Assembly (NCBI RefSeq): GCF_000342045.1
Contig: NZ_AONQ01000008.1
Coordinates: 1-64,000, forward strand
Length of the DNA: 64,000 bases
Origin: Paramagnetospirillum caucaseum
GTDB taxonomy: Bacteria; Pseudomonadota; Alphaproteobacteria; Rhodospirillales; Magnetospirillaceae
Reading direction: 5' to 3'
Below are positions 16,173 through 24,372 of this stretch, in pieces. The position numbers were made by a program, and so were the translations under genes. How positions within the stretch are numbered: position 1 is the stretch's first letter; every line of letters starts with the position of its first letter. Under the pieces are notes generated by a model. It saw nothing but the letters and a program-made list of their open reading frames with translations, was not told the origin of the DNA and did not search any database.

Positions 16173-17834
16173 TCAGCTTTCCTGGTAGAGCCAGTTGCGG
16201 ATGATGGACAGAGCCTCTTCCGGGTGCTTCTCGACGATTTCGCCGATCTTGCGGATCGAGGAGGCCTTGACGCGGCCCTCCACCTTGTCGATGTCGATGA
16301 GTTCGTCGGCGATGACCTCTTCCTCGCCGCCCAGGGGCGCCGGCATGGCGGCACCGCTGGGGCCGGTGAGCTGCGGCAGGGCGCCGCCCTCGGCGGTCAG
16401 CAGGCGGCGGCCGTCGGGGCCGACCTGGCCCTGCATGGACTCGATGGCCCGGCTGATCAGCGGGCGCAGCACCAGCAGCAGGAACAGAATGGCCACCACG
16501 GAGAGGCCCAGGTTCGACGCCACCTTCTCGATGAAGTCGCGGCGCATGCCGAAGATGAACTCGCCGGGCTCCTCGGCCATGTCCAGCTCCTCGCCCTTGT
16601 AGAAGGGCATGGAGGCGACCTTGACCTGGTCGTCGCGGTCCTTGGTGAAGCCGATGGCCGACTTGACCAGGGCCTCGATCTGGGTGAGTTCCTCGGGCGT
16701 CCGCTCGCGGTAGGTGGTCTGCTTGCCGTCCGAGGATTTCTCGCGCACGCCGTCGACGATGACGGCGGCCGAGACCTTGCGGATCTCACCCATCTCGCGG
16801 ACCGTGTTCCTGGTTTTGCGCGAGATCTCGTAGTTCACCGTTTCCTGGTTCTTGTTGATTTTGGTCGAGGTGCGGATGTTGCCCGATGAACTGGCGTTGG
16901 GATCGGGCAGGTTCTGCTGCACGGTGACCGGGGTGGGCTCGGCGTCCTGGCTCTGCTCGCCCTCGTTGACGGTGACCTGGGAGCGGACCACCTTGGTCTC
17001 GGGATCGAAGGTCTCCTCGGTGGTGACCGCATGGCTCATGTCCATGTCCACCGTGACCTCGGCGCGTACGCGGCCCGGGCCGAGCGAGCGCTCCAGCAGG
17101 TCCTCGATGGTCTTGACCAGCTTGACCTCGGTCCGGACCTTCATCTCCTCGGCGGTCTGGGCCTGGAACTCCTTGGAGTTCTCGAAGCCCTTGGCCAGCA
17201 GGGTGCCCTTGTCGTCGACGATGGAGATGCGCGACGGCTTCATCTTGGGGACGGCGGCGGCGATCAGGTGCTGGATGGCCGAGGTCTGGCCCTTGTCCAG
17301 GCGCTGGGCGCCGTTCATCTTGATGATCACCGAGGCGGACGGCTCCTGGGTGTCGCGGGAGAACGCCTCGCGCTTGGGCAGCACCAGATGGACGCGGGCC
17401 GCCTTGACCTTGTCGATGGAGCGGATGGTCTTGGACAGCTCGCCTTCCAGGGCGCGGATCATGGTGATGTTCTGCTGGAAGCTGGTGGAGCCCAGGGCGT
17501 CCTGCTTGTCGAACAGCTCGTAGCCGGCCATGCGGCCGCCGGCGGGCAGCGCCTGCTCGGCCATGCGCACGCGCAGGTCCAGCTTGCGGTCCTTGGGCAC
17601 CCAGACCTCGGTGCCGTCCTTCCGGAGTTCGTAGGGGATCTTGTCGGCGGTCAGCTTCTCGATGATCTGCTTGGAATCGCCCAGGTCGAGATCGCCGTAG
17701 AGCAACTCCATCTGCGGCGCGGCGACGCGGCTCATCAGATAGATGAAGAAGCCCAGGATGCTGACACCGACGCCAGCGATGGCGGCCAGCCGCATGGGTC
17801 CCAGGCCGCGCAGCATCTGCAGGAATGCGTTCAC
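16173..17834 (-). CDS. fliF: flagellar MS-ring protein FliF
   Basis: FliF builds the MS ring in the inner membrane, the first part of the basal body. The protein has two membrane segments (about residues 15-38 and near 425-450) flanking a large periplasmic region with YscJ/FliF ring-building motifs, and a C-terminal tail that binds FliG. I chose the GTG at 17834 (553 aa) because GATGGAG sits six bases upstream; an ATG at 17858 would add eight residues and has a poorer ribosome site. It heads fliF-fliG-fliH and is preceded by a 210-bp gap with a strong dyad. Confidence 0.94.
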   Translation of the reverse strand: MNAFLQMLRGLGPMRLAAIAGVGVSILGFFIYLMSRVAAPQMELLYGDLDLGDSKQIIEKLTADKIPYELRKDGTEVWVPKDRKLDLRVRMAEQALPAGGRMAGYELFDKQDALGSTSFQQNITMIRALEGELSKTIRSIDKVKAARVHLVLPKREAFSRDTQEPSASVIIKMNGAQRLDKGQTSAIQHLIAAAVPKMKPSRISIVDDKGTLLAKGFENSKEFQAQTAEEMKVRTEVKLVKTIEDLLERSLGPGRVRAEVTVDMDMSHAVTTEETFDPETKVVRSQVTVNEGEQSQDAEPTPVTVQQNLPDPNASSSGNIRTSTKINKNQETVNYEISRKTRNTVREMGEIRKVSAAVIVDGVREKSSDGKQTTYRERTPEELTQIEALVKSAIGFTKDRDDQVKVASMPFYKGEELDMAEEPGEFIFGMRRDFIEKVASNLGLSVVAILFLLLVLRPLISRAIESMQGQVGPDGRRLLTAEGGALPQLTGPSGAAMPAPLGGEEEVIADELIDIDKVEGRVKASSIRKIGEIVEKHPEEALSIIRNWLYQES

Positions 17835-17925
17835 GTCGTCTCCATCGCGTGCACGCATGCGCCGCCGGCCGGCACACACGTCCAGATGACAGACTAAGGT
17901 CGTGGCGCTGAAGAGATGGTTAACG

Positions 17926-17944
17926 CCCGGCAATTTTTGCCGGG
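17926..17944 (-). promoter_or_regulatory. 19-bp dyad upstream of fliF, possible FlbD (ftr-like) site
   Basis: CCCGGCAA-TTT-TTGCCGGG is a perfect dyad with 8-bp arms, about 90 bp upstream of the fliF start. It resembles the GC-rich CGGCAA/TTGCCG dyads that FlbD binds in Caulobacter, as I remember them. I could not find a matching -24/-12 element beside it, so it may instead act as a repressor site or a simple hairpin. Confidence 0.4.
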
Positions 17945-17992
17945 TCGGGTTTTGCCGTAGTTTGGATGCCTCCCGACGGTCCGCCTGGAATC

Positions 17993-18020
17993 AATCCGGC
18001 GGCCTTCTGGCCGCCGGATT
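17993..18020 (-). terminator. terminator-like hairpin after flgE
   Basis: AATCCGGCGGCC-TTCT-GGCCGCCGGATT is a perfect 12-bp stem with a four-base loop, 25 bp after the flgE stop. No T run follows on the minus strand, so it may be a weak terminator or a 3'-end stabiliser dividing flgE from fliF. Confidence 0.6.
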
Positions 18021-18044
18021 CCGTCAGGAAGCGGGATGGGGTGC

Positions 18045-20543
18045 CTACCGCTTGATCTGCACCAGTTCGTCCAGCATCTGGTCGGCGGTGGTGATGATCT
18101 TGGCCGCCGCCGAGTAGGCGCGCTGGGTGACGATCATGGTGGTGAACTCCGAGCCGATGTCGACGGTCGAGGCTTCCAGCGAGGCCGACTGCACCGAGCC
18201 GGCGCCGGCGTTGTTGGCGACGCGCAGGGTGTAGGAGCCCGAGGTGTTGGTCTCGATCCAGGAATTGCCGGTCAGCGATTCCAGGCCGTTGGGGTTGGTG
18301 AAGGTGGCCACCGGGATCTGGAACACCGGGCGGCGGACGCCGTTGTCGAACAGGGCGGTGACCACGCCGTCGGTACCCACCGACACGCCCGAGAAGTTGC
18401 CGAACTTGGCGCCGTTCTGGGTCAGATAGGCCAGCTGGTAGGTGCCGCCCAGCTGGGTCATGCCGTCGGCCTGCGAGGTGTTGCCCACGAACCAGTCGAT
18501 GCGCTGGTCGGCGCCGGTGCCGTTGGGCACCAGGGTCATGGATTGCGCGCCGTTGGTCCAGTTGACCGCCATCTTGGAGACGTTGACCTCCTTGGGGGTG
18601 CCGTCGCCGTTGAAGGTGATGGCCGGGTCGGTGACGGTGATGGCGTTCAGAGTGAACTCGCCGTCCACGTTGTCCAGCGAGGGAATGGACGAGGTCCAGT
18701 TGCGGGTCTGCGACTGGGCCAGGGTCGATTCCATGTCGGTGCAGTTGAAGCTCATGGTCGAGGCGCCCTGCTGCTGGATGACCTCCACCGTCGAGCCGTT
18801 GGCGCGGAACAGCGGGATGGTCGAGCCCAGGGAGATCACGTCGGCGGCCAGGGCGGCATTGGTGCTGCTGTCCCAGTTGCGCGGGTTGCGCAGCGCCTGG
18901 GCCACCAGGGTGGCGACGTCCGAGCCCGAGGTGTAGGTGGTGTTGTTGAGGTTGATGACGACTTCCTTGCCGGCCACCGGGGTGATGGTGCCGGTGGTGT
19001 CGAAGTACACGTTCAGGGTTTCGCCGCCGACGGTGATGGCGAAGGTCTTTTCGTTGAGCGACGAAATGTCGGCGGCCGAGGAGGCGACGAAGTCGAGGCG
19101 GGCCTGGCTGGCATAGACCAGCGAGGGGGTCGAGCCGTCCAGGATGTCCATGGAGGCGGCGCCCGAGGGCGGGTTGACGCCGCGCTGCTCCTGGTAGGGG
19201 GCGGTCGAGGTGGTGATGTAGTCGGCCGGGGTCAGCGTCAGCACCGTGGTGGCGCCGTTGGCGACGGCGGTGATCCGGTAATAGCCGGTATTGGTCGTGG
19301 TGCTGTCCGAGTTGCTGACCTTGATGTAGTCGTCGACCGCGTAGGTGTTGGTGGCCAGTTCGCCCAGGTCCAGTTCCTGGGTGGCGGCGGTGAAGCTCGG
19401 ATTGGTGCTGTAGGTCTTGGTGCTGCCGCCGATGACCACGGTCGCCGAAGCCACCGGGATGTCGTCGGTGACGGCGGGCGTGGTGGCGACCGTGCCGCTG
19501 ACGTACCAGTCGCCGTTATTGGTGCTGGCGGTGCCCGAGGCGCCGGAGACGTTGAGGACCGAGCCGATGGGGATGTCCGCGGTGGTCAGGGTGCCGGCCG
19601 GCATGGCGATGGCGCCGGTGCCGGCGAAATAGCCGAGATCGGTGGTGTTGGCGGCGATCAGGGTGGTGACGCCCTGGCTGGTGTTGCCGTCGGCGCCGCC
19701 ATAGAGCTTGAGGGCGGCGGTGTCGTTCTGCTTGACGTCGGTCAGCGTGGTGGAGACCGAGAAGAAGTTGCTCTTGGTTTCCACGTCCCACTGGTTCGAA
19801 TTGGTCTTCGTCCAGTTGACGTTGAAATTATGGGTGTCGCCCAGGCTGTCGTAGATCAGCACGCTGGTCTGGTGATAGCCCGACGAGGAGGTGCTGGCCG
19901 GGTTGTAGATGGTGTCGCCCGACGGCAGGTTGGCGCCCATCTTGATCTGAGTGGTCTGGTCGGCGGTGCCGCCGATGGTCTTCAGATTGAGGGACTTCAC
20001 TTCCTGTGGGTTGATAATGTTCTGGTTGACGTAGTGGAAGGTGCCGTCGTCCTGCTTGTACGCCTTCATGTAGGTGTTGCCGTCGACGGTCAGTTCGGTC
20101 GGCTTGGCCAGGACGTTGTTGTTGGTCGGCTGCAGCGGCCAGCCCTGGACGTAGAAGCCGGACACGTTCTGCAGATAGCCTTCCTTGTCCACCTTGAACG
20201 ACCCGGCGCGGGTGTAGGCGAACATGCCGTTGCCGGAGGTGGCCGAGTCGGGGTCGGTGTTGACCACGAACATGCCCTGGCCCGACAGGGCGAGGTCGGT
20301 GGAGTTGGTGGTGGCCTGCAGCAGGCCCTGGTTGTCGATGGCGGCCCTGGGCTTGGACTGGACGCCGCCCGGCGAGTAGGTGGTCAGGGAGACCTGCTTG
20401 GTCACCAGGGTCTGGAAGTTGACCTTGGCTCCCTTGTAGCCGGTGGTGTTCACGTTGGTGATGTTGTCCGAAATGGCTCCCATGGCGCTCGACTGAGAGG
20501 CCAGGCCGGAGACACCCGAGAACAATGCGCCGTACAAGCTCAT
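18045..20543 (-). CDS. flgE: flagellar hook protein FlgE (extra-large)
   Basis: FlgE polymerises into the hook that joins filament to rod. The N-terminus (MSLYGALFSGVSGL, then SDNITNVNTTGYKG) and C-terminus (the region of QRAYSAAAKIITTADQML) are the conserved D0 helices. At 832 aa it is about twice the enteric protein (about 400 aa); the extra length lies in the middle, rich in Thr, Ser, Ala and Asp, and would form additional outer domains. AGGAGGATATC precedes the ATG. It follows flgD by 22 bp. Flagellin-type alternatives are excluded by the FlgE-specific N-terminal motif. Confidence 0.96.
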   Translation of the reverse strand: MSLYGALFSGVSGLASQSSAMGAISDNITNVNTTGYKGAKVNFQTLVTKQVSLTTYSPGGVQSKPRAAIDNQGLLQATTNSTDLALSGQGMFVVNTDPDSATSGNGMFAYTRAGSFKVDKEGYLQNVSGFYVQGWPLQPTNNNVLAKPTELTVDGNTYMKAYKQDDGTFHYVNQNIINPQEVKSLNLKTIGGTADQTTQIKMGANLPSGDTIYNPASTSSSGYHQTSVLIYDSLGDTHNFNVNWTKTNSNQWDVETKSNFFSVSTTLTDVKQNDTAALKLYGGADGNTSQGVTTLIAANTTDLGYFAGTGAIAMPAGTLTTADIPIGSVLNVSGASGTASTNNGDWYVSGTVATTPAVTDDIPVASATVVIGGSTKTYSTNPSFTAATQELDLGELATNTYAVDDYIKVSNSDSTTTNTGYYRITAVANGATTVLTLTPADYITTSTAPYQEQRGVNPPSGAASMDILDGSTPSLVYASQARLDFVASSAADISSLNEKTFAITVGGETLNVYFDTTGTITPVAGKEVVINLNNTTYTSGSDVATLVAQALRNPRNWDSSTNAALAADVISLGSTIPLFRANGSTVEVIQQQGASTMSFNCTDMESTLAQSQTRNWTSSIPSLDNVDGEFTLNAITVTDPAITFNGDGTPKEVNVSKMAVNWTNGAQSMTLVPNGTGADQRIDWFVGNTSQADGMTQLGGTYQLAYLTQNGAKFGNFSGVSVGTDGVVTALFDNGVRRPVFQIPVATFTNPNGLESLTGNSWIETNTSGSYTLRVANNAGAGSVQSASLEASTVDIGSEFTTMIVTQRAYSAAAKIITTADQMLDELVQIKR

Positions 20544-20565
20544 GATATCCTCCTGATCCTAATTC

Positions 20566-21372
20566 CTACTGGCTGCTCGAGCCGGTGTTGTTCGCAGCGG
20601 CCTGAAGCGCCTGGAGCTGTGCCAGCGCGGCCTGGTATTGGGCATTGGCGGCGGCCACCTGGGCCGAGTTGACGCCAGCCGTGTTGTCGTTGACGCTGAC
20701 CACCTTATCCATGGTCAGCGTGATGTCGTTGCCCTTGGTCCCGGCGCCCATCACCAGCTGGCTGCCGTTGGTGGCGTCGTTGGTGACCTTGGTGATCCGC
20801 CCGAAGGTGGTGCTTGTGGCGGTGATGGCCGAGCCGTCGGCGGCGGTGGCCACCACGGAGATGGAATAGCGGCCGTCGCCCAGCTGGGTGCCCGACGAGT
20901 CCTTGCCGTTCCAGGACATCTCGTGGCGGCCCGACGAGGTCTCGCCGGTGGCGGTATTGACCAGGGTGCCCGACGAGTCCTTGATCTGGATCTTCACGTC
21001 GCGGGCTTCCTTGGGCAGGGTGTAGGACAGCGAGGCCGCCCCGTCCTGCAGCGGCAGGTCGGTGCCCGCCACCTCGACGGTCTGGCCGAGATAGCTGATG
21101 CCCTGCGATGTCTGGGACGTCTGCTGCAGCTTGATCAGCTTTTCCAGGTTGGAATTGGCGTTGATCTGCTGTTCGACGCTGGAGAACTGGACCAACTGGT
21201 TGGTGAACTGGGTCGAGTCCATGGGCGACAGCGGGTCCTGATGCTTCAGCTGGGTGGTCAGCATGGTCAGGAACGTGTTGAAGTTGCTGCCCAAGGTCGC
21301 CTTGCCGGCGGATGATCCGGTGCCGGTGCTGGCGGCATTGGCTGCTGCGGCTGCGTTGTCGACGGTGGTCAT
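20566..21372 (-). CDS. flgD: flagellar hook assembly cap protein FlgD
   Basis: FlgD is the hook cap scaffold on which FlgE polymerises. The 268-aa protein has the N-terminal export region, the typical FLTMLTTQLKHQDPLSPMDS segment near residues 34-53, then FnIII/Tudor-like domains, where SSGRHEMSWNGKDSSGTQLGDG matches the FlgD pattern. The C-terminal 40 residues are Ala/Gln-rich helix, which is unusual and perhaps disordered. GTAGGAGCAGG precedes the ATG. It lies between fliK and flgE. Confidence 0.95.
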   Translation of the reverse strand: MTTVDNAAAAANAASTGTGSSAGKATLGSNFNTFLTMLTTQLKHQDPLSPMDSTQFTNQLVQFSSVEQQINANSNLEKLIKLQQTSQTSQGISYLGQTVEVAGTDLPLQDGAASLSYTLPKEARDVKIQIKDSSGTLVNTATGETSSGRHEMSWNGKDSSGTQLGDGRYSISVVATAADGSAITATSTTFGRITKVTNDATNGSQLVMGAGTKGNDITLTMDKVVSVNDNTAGVNSAQVAAANAQYQAALAQLQALQAAANNTGSSSQ

Positions 21373-21383
21373 GGGACCTGCTC

Positions 21384-23150
21384 CTACACCGAGATGTCGA
21401 CGCCGGAGCGTCCGCCGAGGCCGCGTTGGCGGGCGGATTGCGCCGCGCCGGCACCGGCCAGCTGGGCCTCCTCGCCGCCGTCGCCGCCACGGTTGCGGCC
21501 GCGGCGCGAACGGGCGTTGTTGTTGCCGCGGTCGGCGTTCTGCTGTTGCTCGCCACCCTTCAGGCTGAAGGTGGTGGCGGTACCGTCGGGCTTGAGGCCC
21601 GAATCCTCCAGGGCCTTTTCCAGGCCCTTGGCGTCCTTCTGCAGCATGGCCAGGGTCTCGGGCTTGTCGGCGGTGACGGTGGCCGAGACGCGGCCGTCGG
21701 CGCTGACCTCCAGCTTGATCTCGATCTTGCCCAGCTCATGGGGCTTCAACTGGATCTTGATGGTGTCGGCGCCGTCTTTGACCTGCTTGCTGATCTGGAC
21801 GGAGACCTGCTCCATCACCTGGGCCTGCAGCTGGGTACGGGGCGTCCGGGCGGCGGAATGGGCGGCCTGGCCGGCCGAGGCCTTGTCGGCGGCCTGGGTG
21901 GACCCCACCCCGGCCAGACCGGCGACGGTGCGCTGCTCGGGAGCGGCGTCGTCGGCGACGTTGGCTTCCATCTGGGCGGCCAGCATGGCGGTGAAGGGCC
22001 GCACCTCGGCTTCGGCGGCCGGGTTGGCGCCGGTATCCTGGCTCAGGGCGGCGGTGGCCTGCTGCACGGCGGCGCCGCCATTCTTGTCCGAGGCGAAGCC
22101 CTGTCCCGCCTGCGGGTTCGGGCCGGCATCCTGGGCGGCGGCGCCCTGGGCGGCGAGGTCGATCAGGGACAGCGCCTCGACCACCGTGGCGGTATTCTGG
22201 GCGGCGGTGGGGCCGGCATCGGTGGTCCTGGTCTGGACCTTGATGTCCAGGTGGACGTTGGAGCCGGACAGCATGGCGGCCAGGTCGCGGGCCTGCTCGT
22301 CGGCCAGGTCGCCCATCTGCTCGGCGCCGGTGGCCTCGGTGGCGGCCTTGTGCTCGCCGACCTTGGAAATCATCTGGTTGACCAGTTCGGTGGCGGCATC
22401 CAGGGCGTCGTCCAGGTCGCCGTCCAGAACCTCGTTGACCAGGCGGTTCTCCAGGTCGGAGATGCGCTGGCGGTCGGCGGCGGACAGGCCGGCCATGGGG
22501 TCGTCCTCGCCCTTGGCCTCGTCGGCGCCGGTCAGCTGGGCCCGCACGGTCTGGGCCAGGGCGTTGAGATCCAGGGTGGGAGCGTCGCCGGAGGTATCGA
22601 CCTGGACGATCTGCACGGTCTCGGTGATGGTCACGTCGATGGCCACCACGATCTCTTCGTCGTCCTGGGCCTTGGTCTCGAGCGGGGCCTGAACGGTGTC
22701 GTCGTCGTGGGCCGAGGCATCCTCGTCCGAGGCATCGGCATCGGCGGTCTGGACGGTGGCGGTGTCGTCGTCGGCCTTGACCGGAGCCGGGGCGGCCTCG
22801 GCGTCGTCGCCCTTGCGGGCGTTGGCGGCACCGGCGACGGCGGCGCGGGGCTTGTCGGCCTTGGCGGCGCCGCGGGCCTCCTTGGGCGCCGGCGGGGCTT
22901 CCTCGCGGGCTTCCTGGCGGCTGTCCACCTTCACTTCCATGTGCAGGCGGGTGATGTGCTCGGACAGGACCTTGTCGCCGGAGATCAGGCCGTTCAGATT
23001 GCCCGTCTTGCCGGAAAAGCGCTGGGTGCTCTGCTGCAGCACCGACAGGAAGGCGGCTTCCGCCGACAGGGCGGAGGGCTGCTTGTCCTGGCTGACCGCA
23101 GTCATGTTGGCTTCAGGTACCACACGCTTGTCGATGGATTGCACGGTCAT
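21384..23150 (-). CDS. fliK: flagellar hook-length control protein FliK
   Basis: FliK measures hook length and switches export specificity. The 588-aa protein has a long Ala/Asp/Glu-rich, likely disordered ruler region (about 60-420) and a folded C-terminal domain (about 440-545) with the hallmark IQLKPHELGKIEIKLEV followed by VTADKPETLAMLQ. A charged Asn/Arg/Gly tail ends the protein. The ATG at 23150 has GGGGACAAGACC upstream; a longer frame opening at 23198 has no support. It is the first gene of the minus-strand fliK-flgD-flgE unit and lies 54 bp downstream of a sigma-54 promoter candidate. Confidence 0.93.
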   Translation of the reverse strand: MTVQSIDKRVVPEANMTAVSQDKQPSALSAEAAFLSVLQQSTQRFSGKTGNLNGLISGDKVLSEHITRLHMEVKVDSRQEAREEAPPAPKEARGAAKADKPRAAVAGAANARKGDDAEAAPAPVKADDDTATVQTADADASDEDASAHDDDTVQAPLETKAQDDEEIVVAIDVTITETVQIVQVDTSGDAPTLDLNALAQTVRAQLTGADEAKGEDDPMAGLSAADRQRISDLENRLVNEVLDGDLDDALDAATELVNQMISKVGEHKAATEATGAEQMGDLADEQARDLAAMLSGSNVHLDIKVQTRTTDAGPTAAQNTATVVEALSLIDLAAQGAAAQDAGPNPQAGQGFASDKNGGAAVQQATAALSQDTGANPAAEAEVRPFTAMLAAQMEANVADDAAPEQRTVAGLAGVGSTQAADKASAGQAAHSAARTPRTQLQAQVMEQVSVQISKQVKDGADTIKIQLKPHELGKIEIKLEVSADGRVSATVTADKPETLAMLQKDAKGLEKALEDSGLKPDGTATTFSLKGGEQQQNADRGNNNARSRRGRNRGGDGGEEAQLAGAGAAQSARQRGLGGRSGVDISV

Positions 23151-23203
23151 GGTCTTGTCCCCGCGGAATTGGGCTGGCGAACGGTCTGTCGCGACCATTC
23201 CTC

Positions 23204-23220
23204 AGCAAGCGGCGGGCCAA
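23204..23220 (-). promoter_or_regulatory. sigma-54 (RpoN) promoter upstream of fliK
   Basis: On the minus strand the bases read TTGGCCCGCCGCTTGCT, against the consensus YTGGCACG-N4-TTGCW: GG and GC are exactly ten bases apart and only one position of the core differs. It lies about 54 bp upstream of the fliK ATG. Together with FlbD in the same cluster this predicts sigma-54 control of fliK-flgD-flgE. Confidence 0.72.
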
Positions 23221-23344
23221 GTCGTGCCGTCTCGGATAACTTGTTGTTTTTGCTGTATTCTATGCCTTGCCCCTGACGGCCGGGACGAAGGGCGGGGGCG
23301 GCCGGACGGAAAAAAATGCCGGGTGCGGGGAAAAGGCTGCCGGT

Positions 23345-23605
23345 TCAGTAGGGAGGGGCGTCGTCCTCATCGTCCTTGGCGAGGCTCATGATCCCCACCC
23401 CCATGGCCACCGAACCGAAGGTGACGAACAGGCCGCCGAACAGCAGGAGCAGCACCGGGGCGGGATTGGGGGAATCCATGGCCATGGTGCGGATGTGGCC
23501 GAGATCGGTGGCCAGCACCAGCCCGCCGAAGGTCGCCCCGGCGGCCAGGCCGTAGCACAGGTGCTGGGCCAGGAATTTCAGCGGCTCGCGTTCCCTGGGC
23601 GTCAT
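23345..23605 (-). CDS. small two-TM membrane protein, unknown
   Basis: The 86-aa protein has two hydrophobic helices, about residues 15-38 and 48-72, and a short acidic C-terminal tail (DDEDDAPPY). I know no family for it. The ATG at 23605 follows GAGGGGTGA at good spacing; a GTG three codons earlier overlaps the preceding stop and is also possible. It is coupled to the MoaB/CinA-like gene upstream. The stretch 23221-23344 before fliK holds nothing further that I can support. Confidence 0.65.
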   Translation of the reverse strand: MTPREREPLKFLAQHLCYGLAAGATFGGLVLATDLGHIRTMAMDSPNPAPVLLLLFGGLFVTFGSVAMGVGIMSLAKDDEDDAPPY

Positions 23606-23610
23606 GGCGG

Positions 23611-24345
23611 TCACCCCTCGGCGACGGCGGCGCCCAGTTCGGCCGCCAGGGCGCGGGTTTCGCTCATGACGCTGTCCAGGCGCCCGGGATCGGTGCCGCG
23701 TGCCACGATGGTGACCAGCGAACGGCCGTCGGTGAACGAGGGATAGGAGCCCACGTCCACCTCGGGGTGGCGGTCCTGGATGCGGCCCAGGCCCTCGGCC
23801 AGGTCGCCTTCCCGCACCGTCAGGGTGACGGAGCGCGAGACCTGGGGCGGCCCCTCGGCCAGGGTGTGGCGGATGCCTTCGAACATGGCGCGCAGGATGG
23901 CGGGAATGCCGGCCATGACGAAGACATTGCCCAGGCGGAAGCCCGGCGCCTGGCTGATGGGGTTGTCCACCAGTTCGGCGCCGGCCGGAATTTCGGCCAT
24001 CTTGAGGCGGGCGGCGTTCAGCTCGCCTTCGCCGTAGCGGTTTTGCAGGCGGCGGACGGCTTCCGGGTCGCGCTCCAGCGCCACGCCGAAGGCCTTGGCC
24101 ACCGCCGCCGAGGTGATGTCGTCGTGGGTGGGGCCGATGCCGCCGCTGGTGAAGACGTAGGTGTGGGACGAGCGGAGCGCGTCCAGGGCGGCGACGATGG
24201 CCGCCTGATCATCGCGGACGATGCGCACTTCCGAAAGCGTGACGCCGCGCGCCGCTAGTTCCTTGCCCAGAAAGGCGACGTTGGCATCCTGGGTGCGTCC
24301 CGACAGGATCTCGTTGCCGATCACCAGGATCGCCGCGTTGGCCAT
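23611..24345 (-). CDS. MoaB/Mog-domain protein, CinA N-terminal-like
   Basis: The 244-aa protein has the molybdopterin-binding fold of MoaB/MogA and of the N-terminal half of CinA: LVIGNEILSGRTQDAN near residues 7-22 and FTSGGIGPTHDDIT near 65-78, which is the MPT/nucleotide site. It lacks the C-terminal CinA amidase domain, so NMN deamidase activity is not expected. Such stand-alone proteins are common in alphaproteobacteria and their substrate is unclear. It is followed by the small membrane protein and preceded by the GNAT-Nudix gene, 28 bp away. Confidence 0.88.
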   Translation of the reverse strand: MANAAILVIGNEILSGRTQDANVAFLGKELAARGVTLSEVRIVRDDQAAIVAALDALRSSHTYVFTSGGIGPTHDDITSAAVAKAFGVALERDPEAVRRLQNRYGEGELNAARLKMAEIPAGAELVDNPISQAPGFRLGNVFVMAGIPAILRAMFEGIRHTLAEGPPQVSRSVTLTVREGDLAEGLGRIQDRHPEVDVGSYPSFTDGRSLVTIVARGTDPGRLDSVMSETRALAAELGAAVAEG

Positions 24346-24372
24346 GACCGTCTCCCATATCAGGGAAGTGTA

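Noticed and set aside
17835-18044. Sigma-54 promoter for fliF
   Set aside because: I scanned the minus strand for GG-N10-GC and found no match; the nearest candidates had eight-base spacing.
21384-21560. Asn/Arg/Gly-rich end of FliK as a separate gene
   Set aside because: It is continuous in frame with the FliK C-terminal domain and has no own start.
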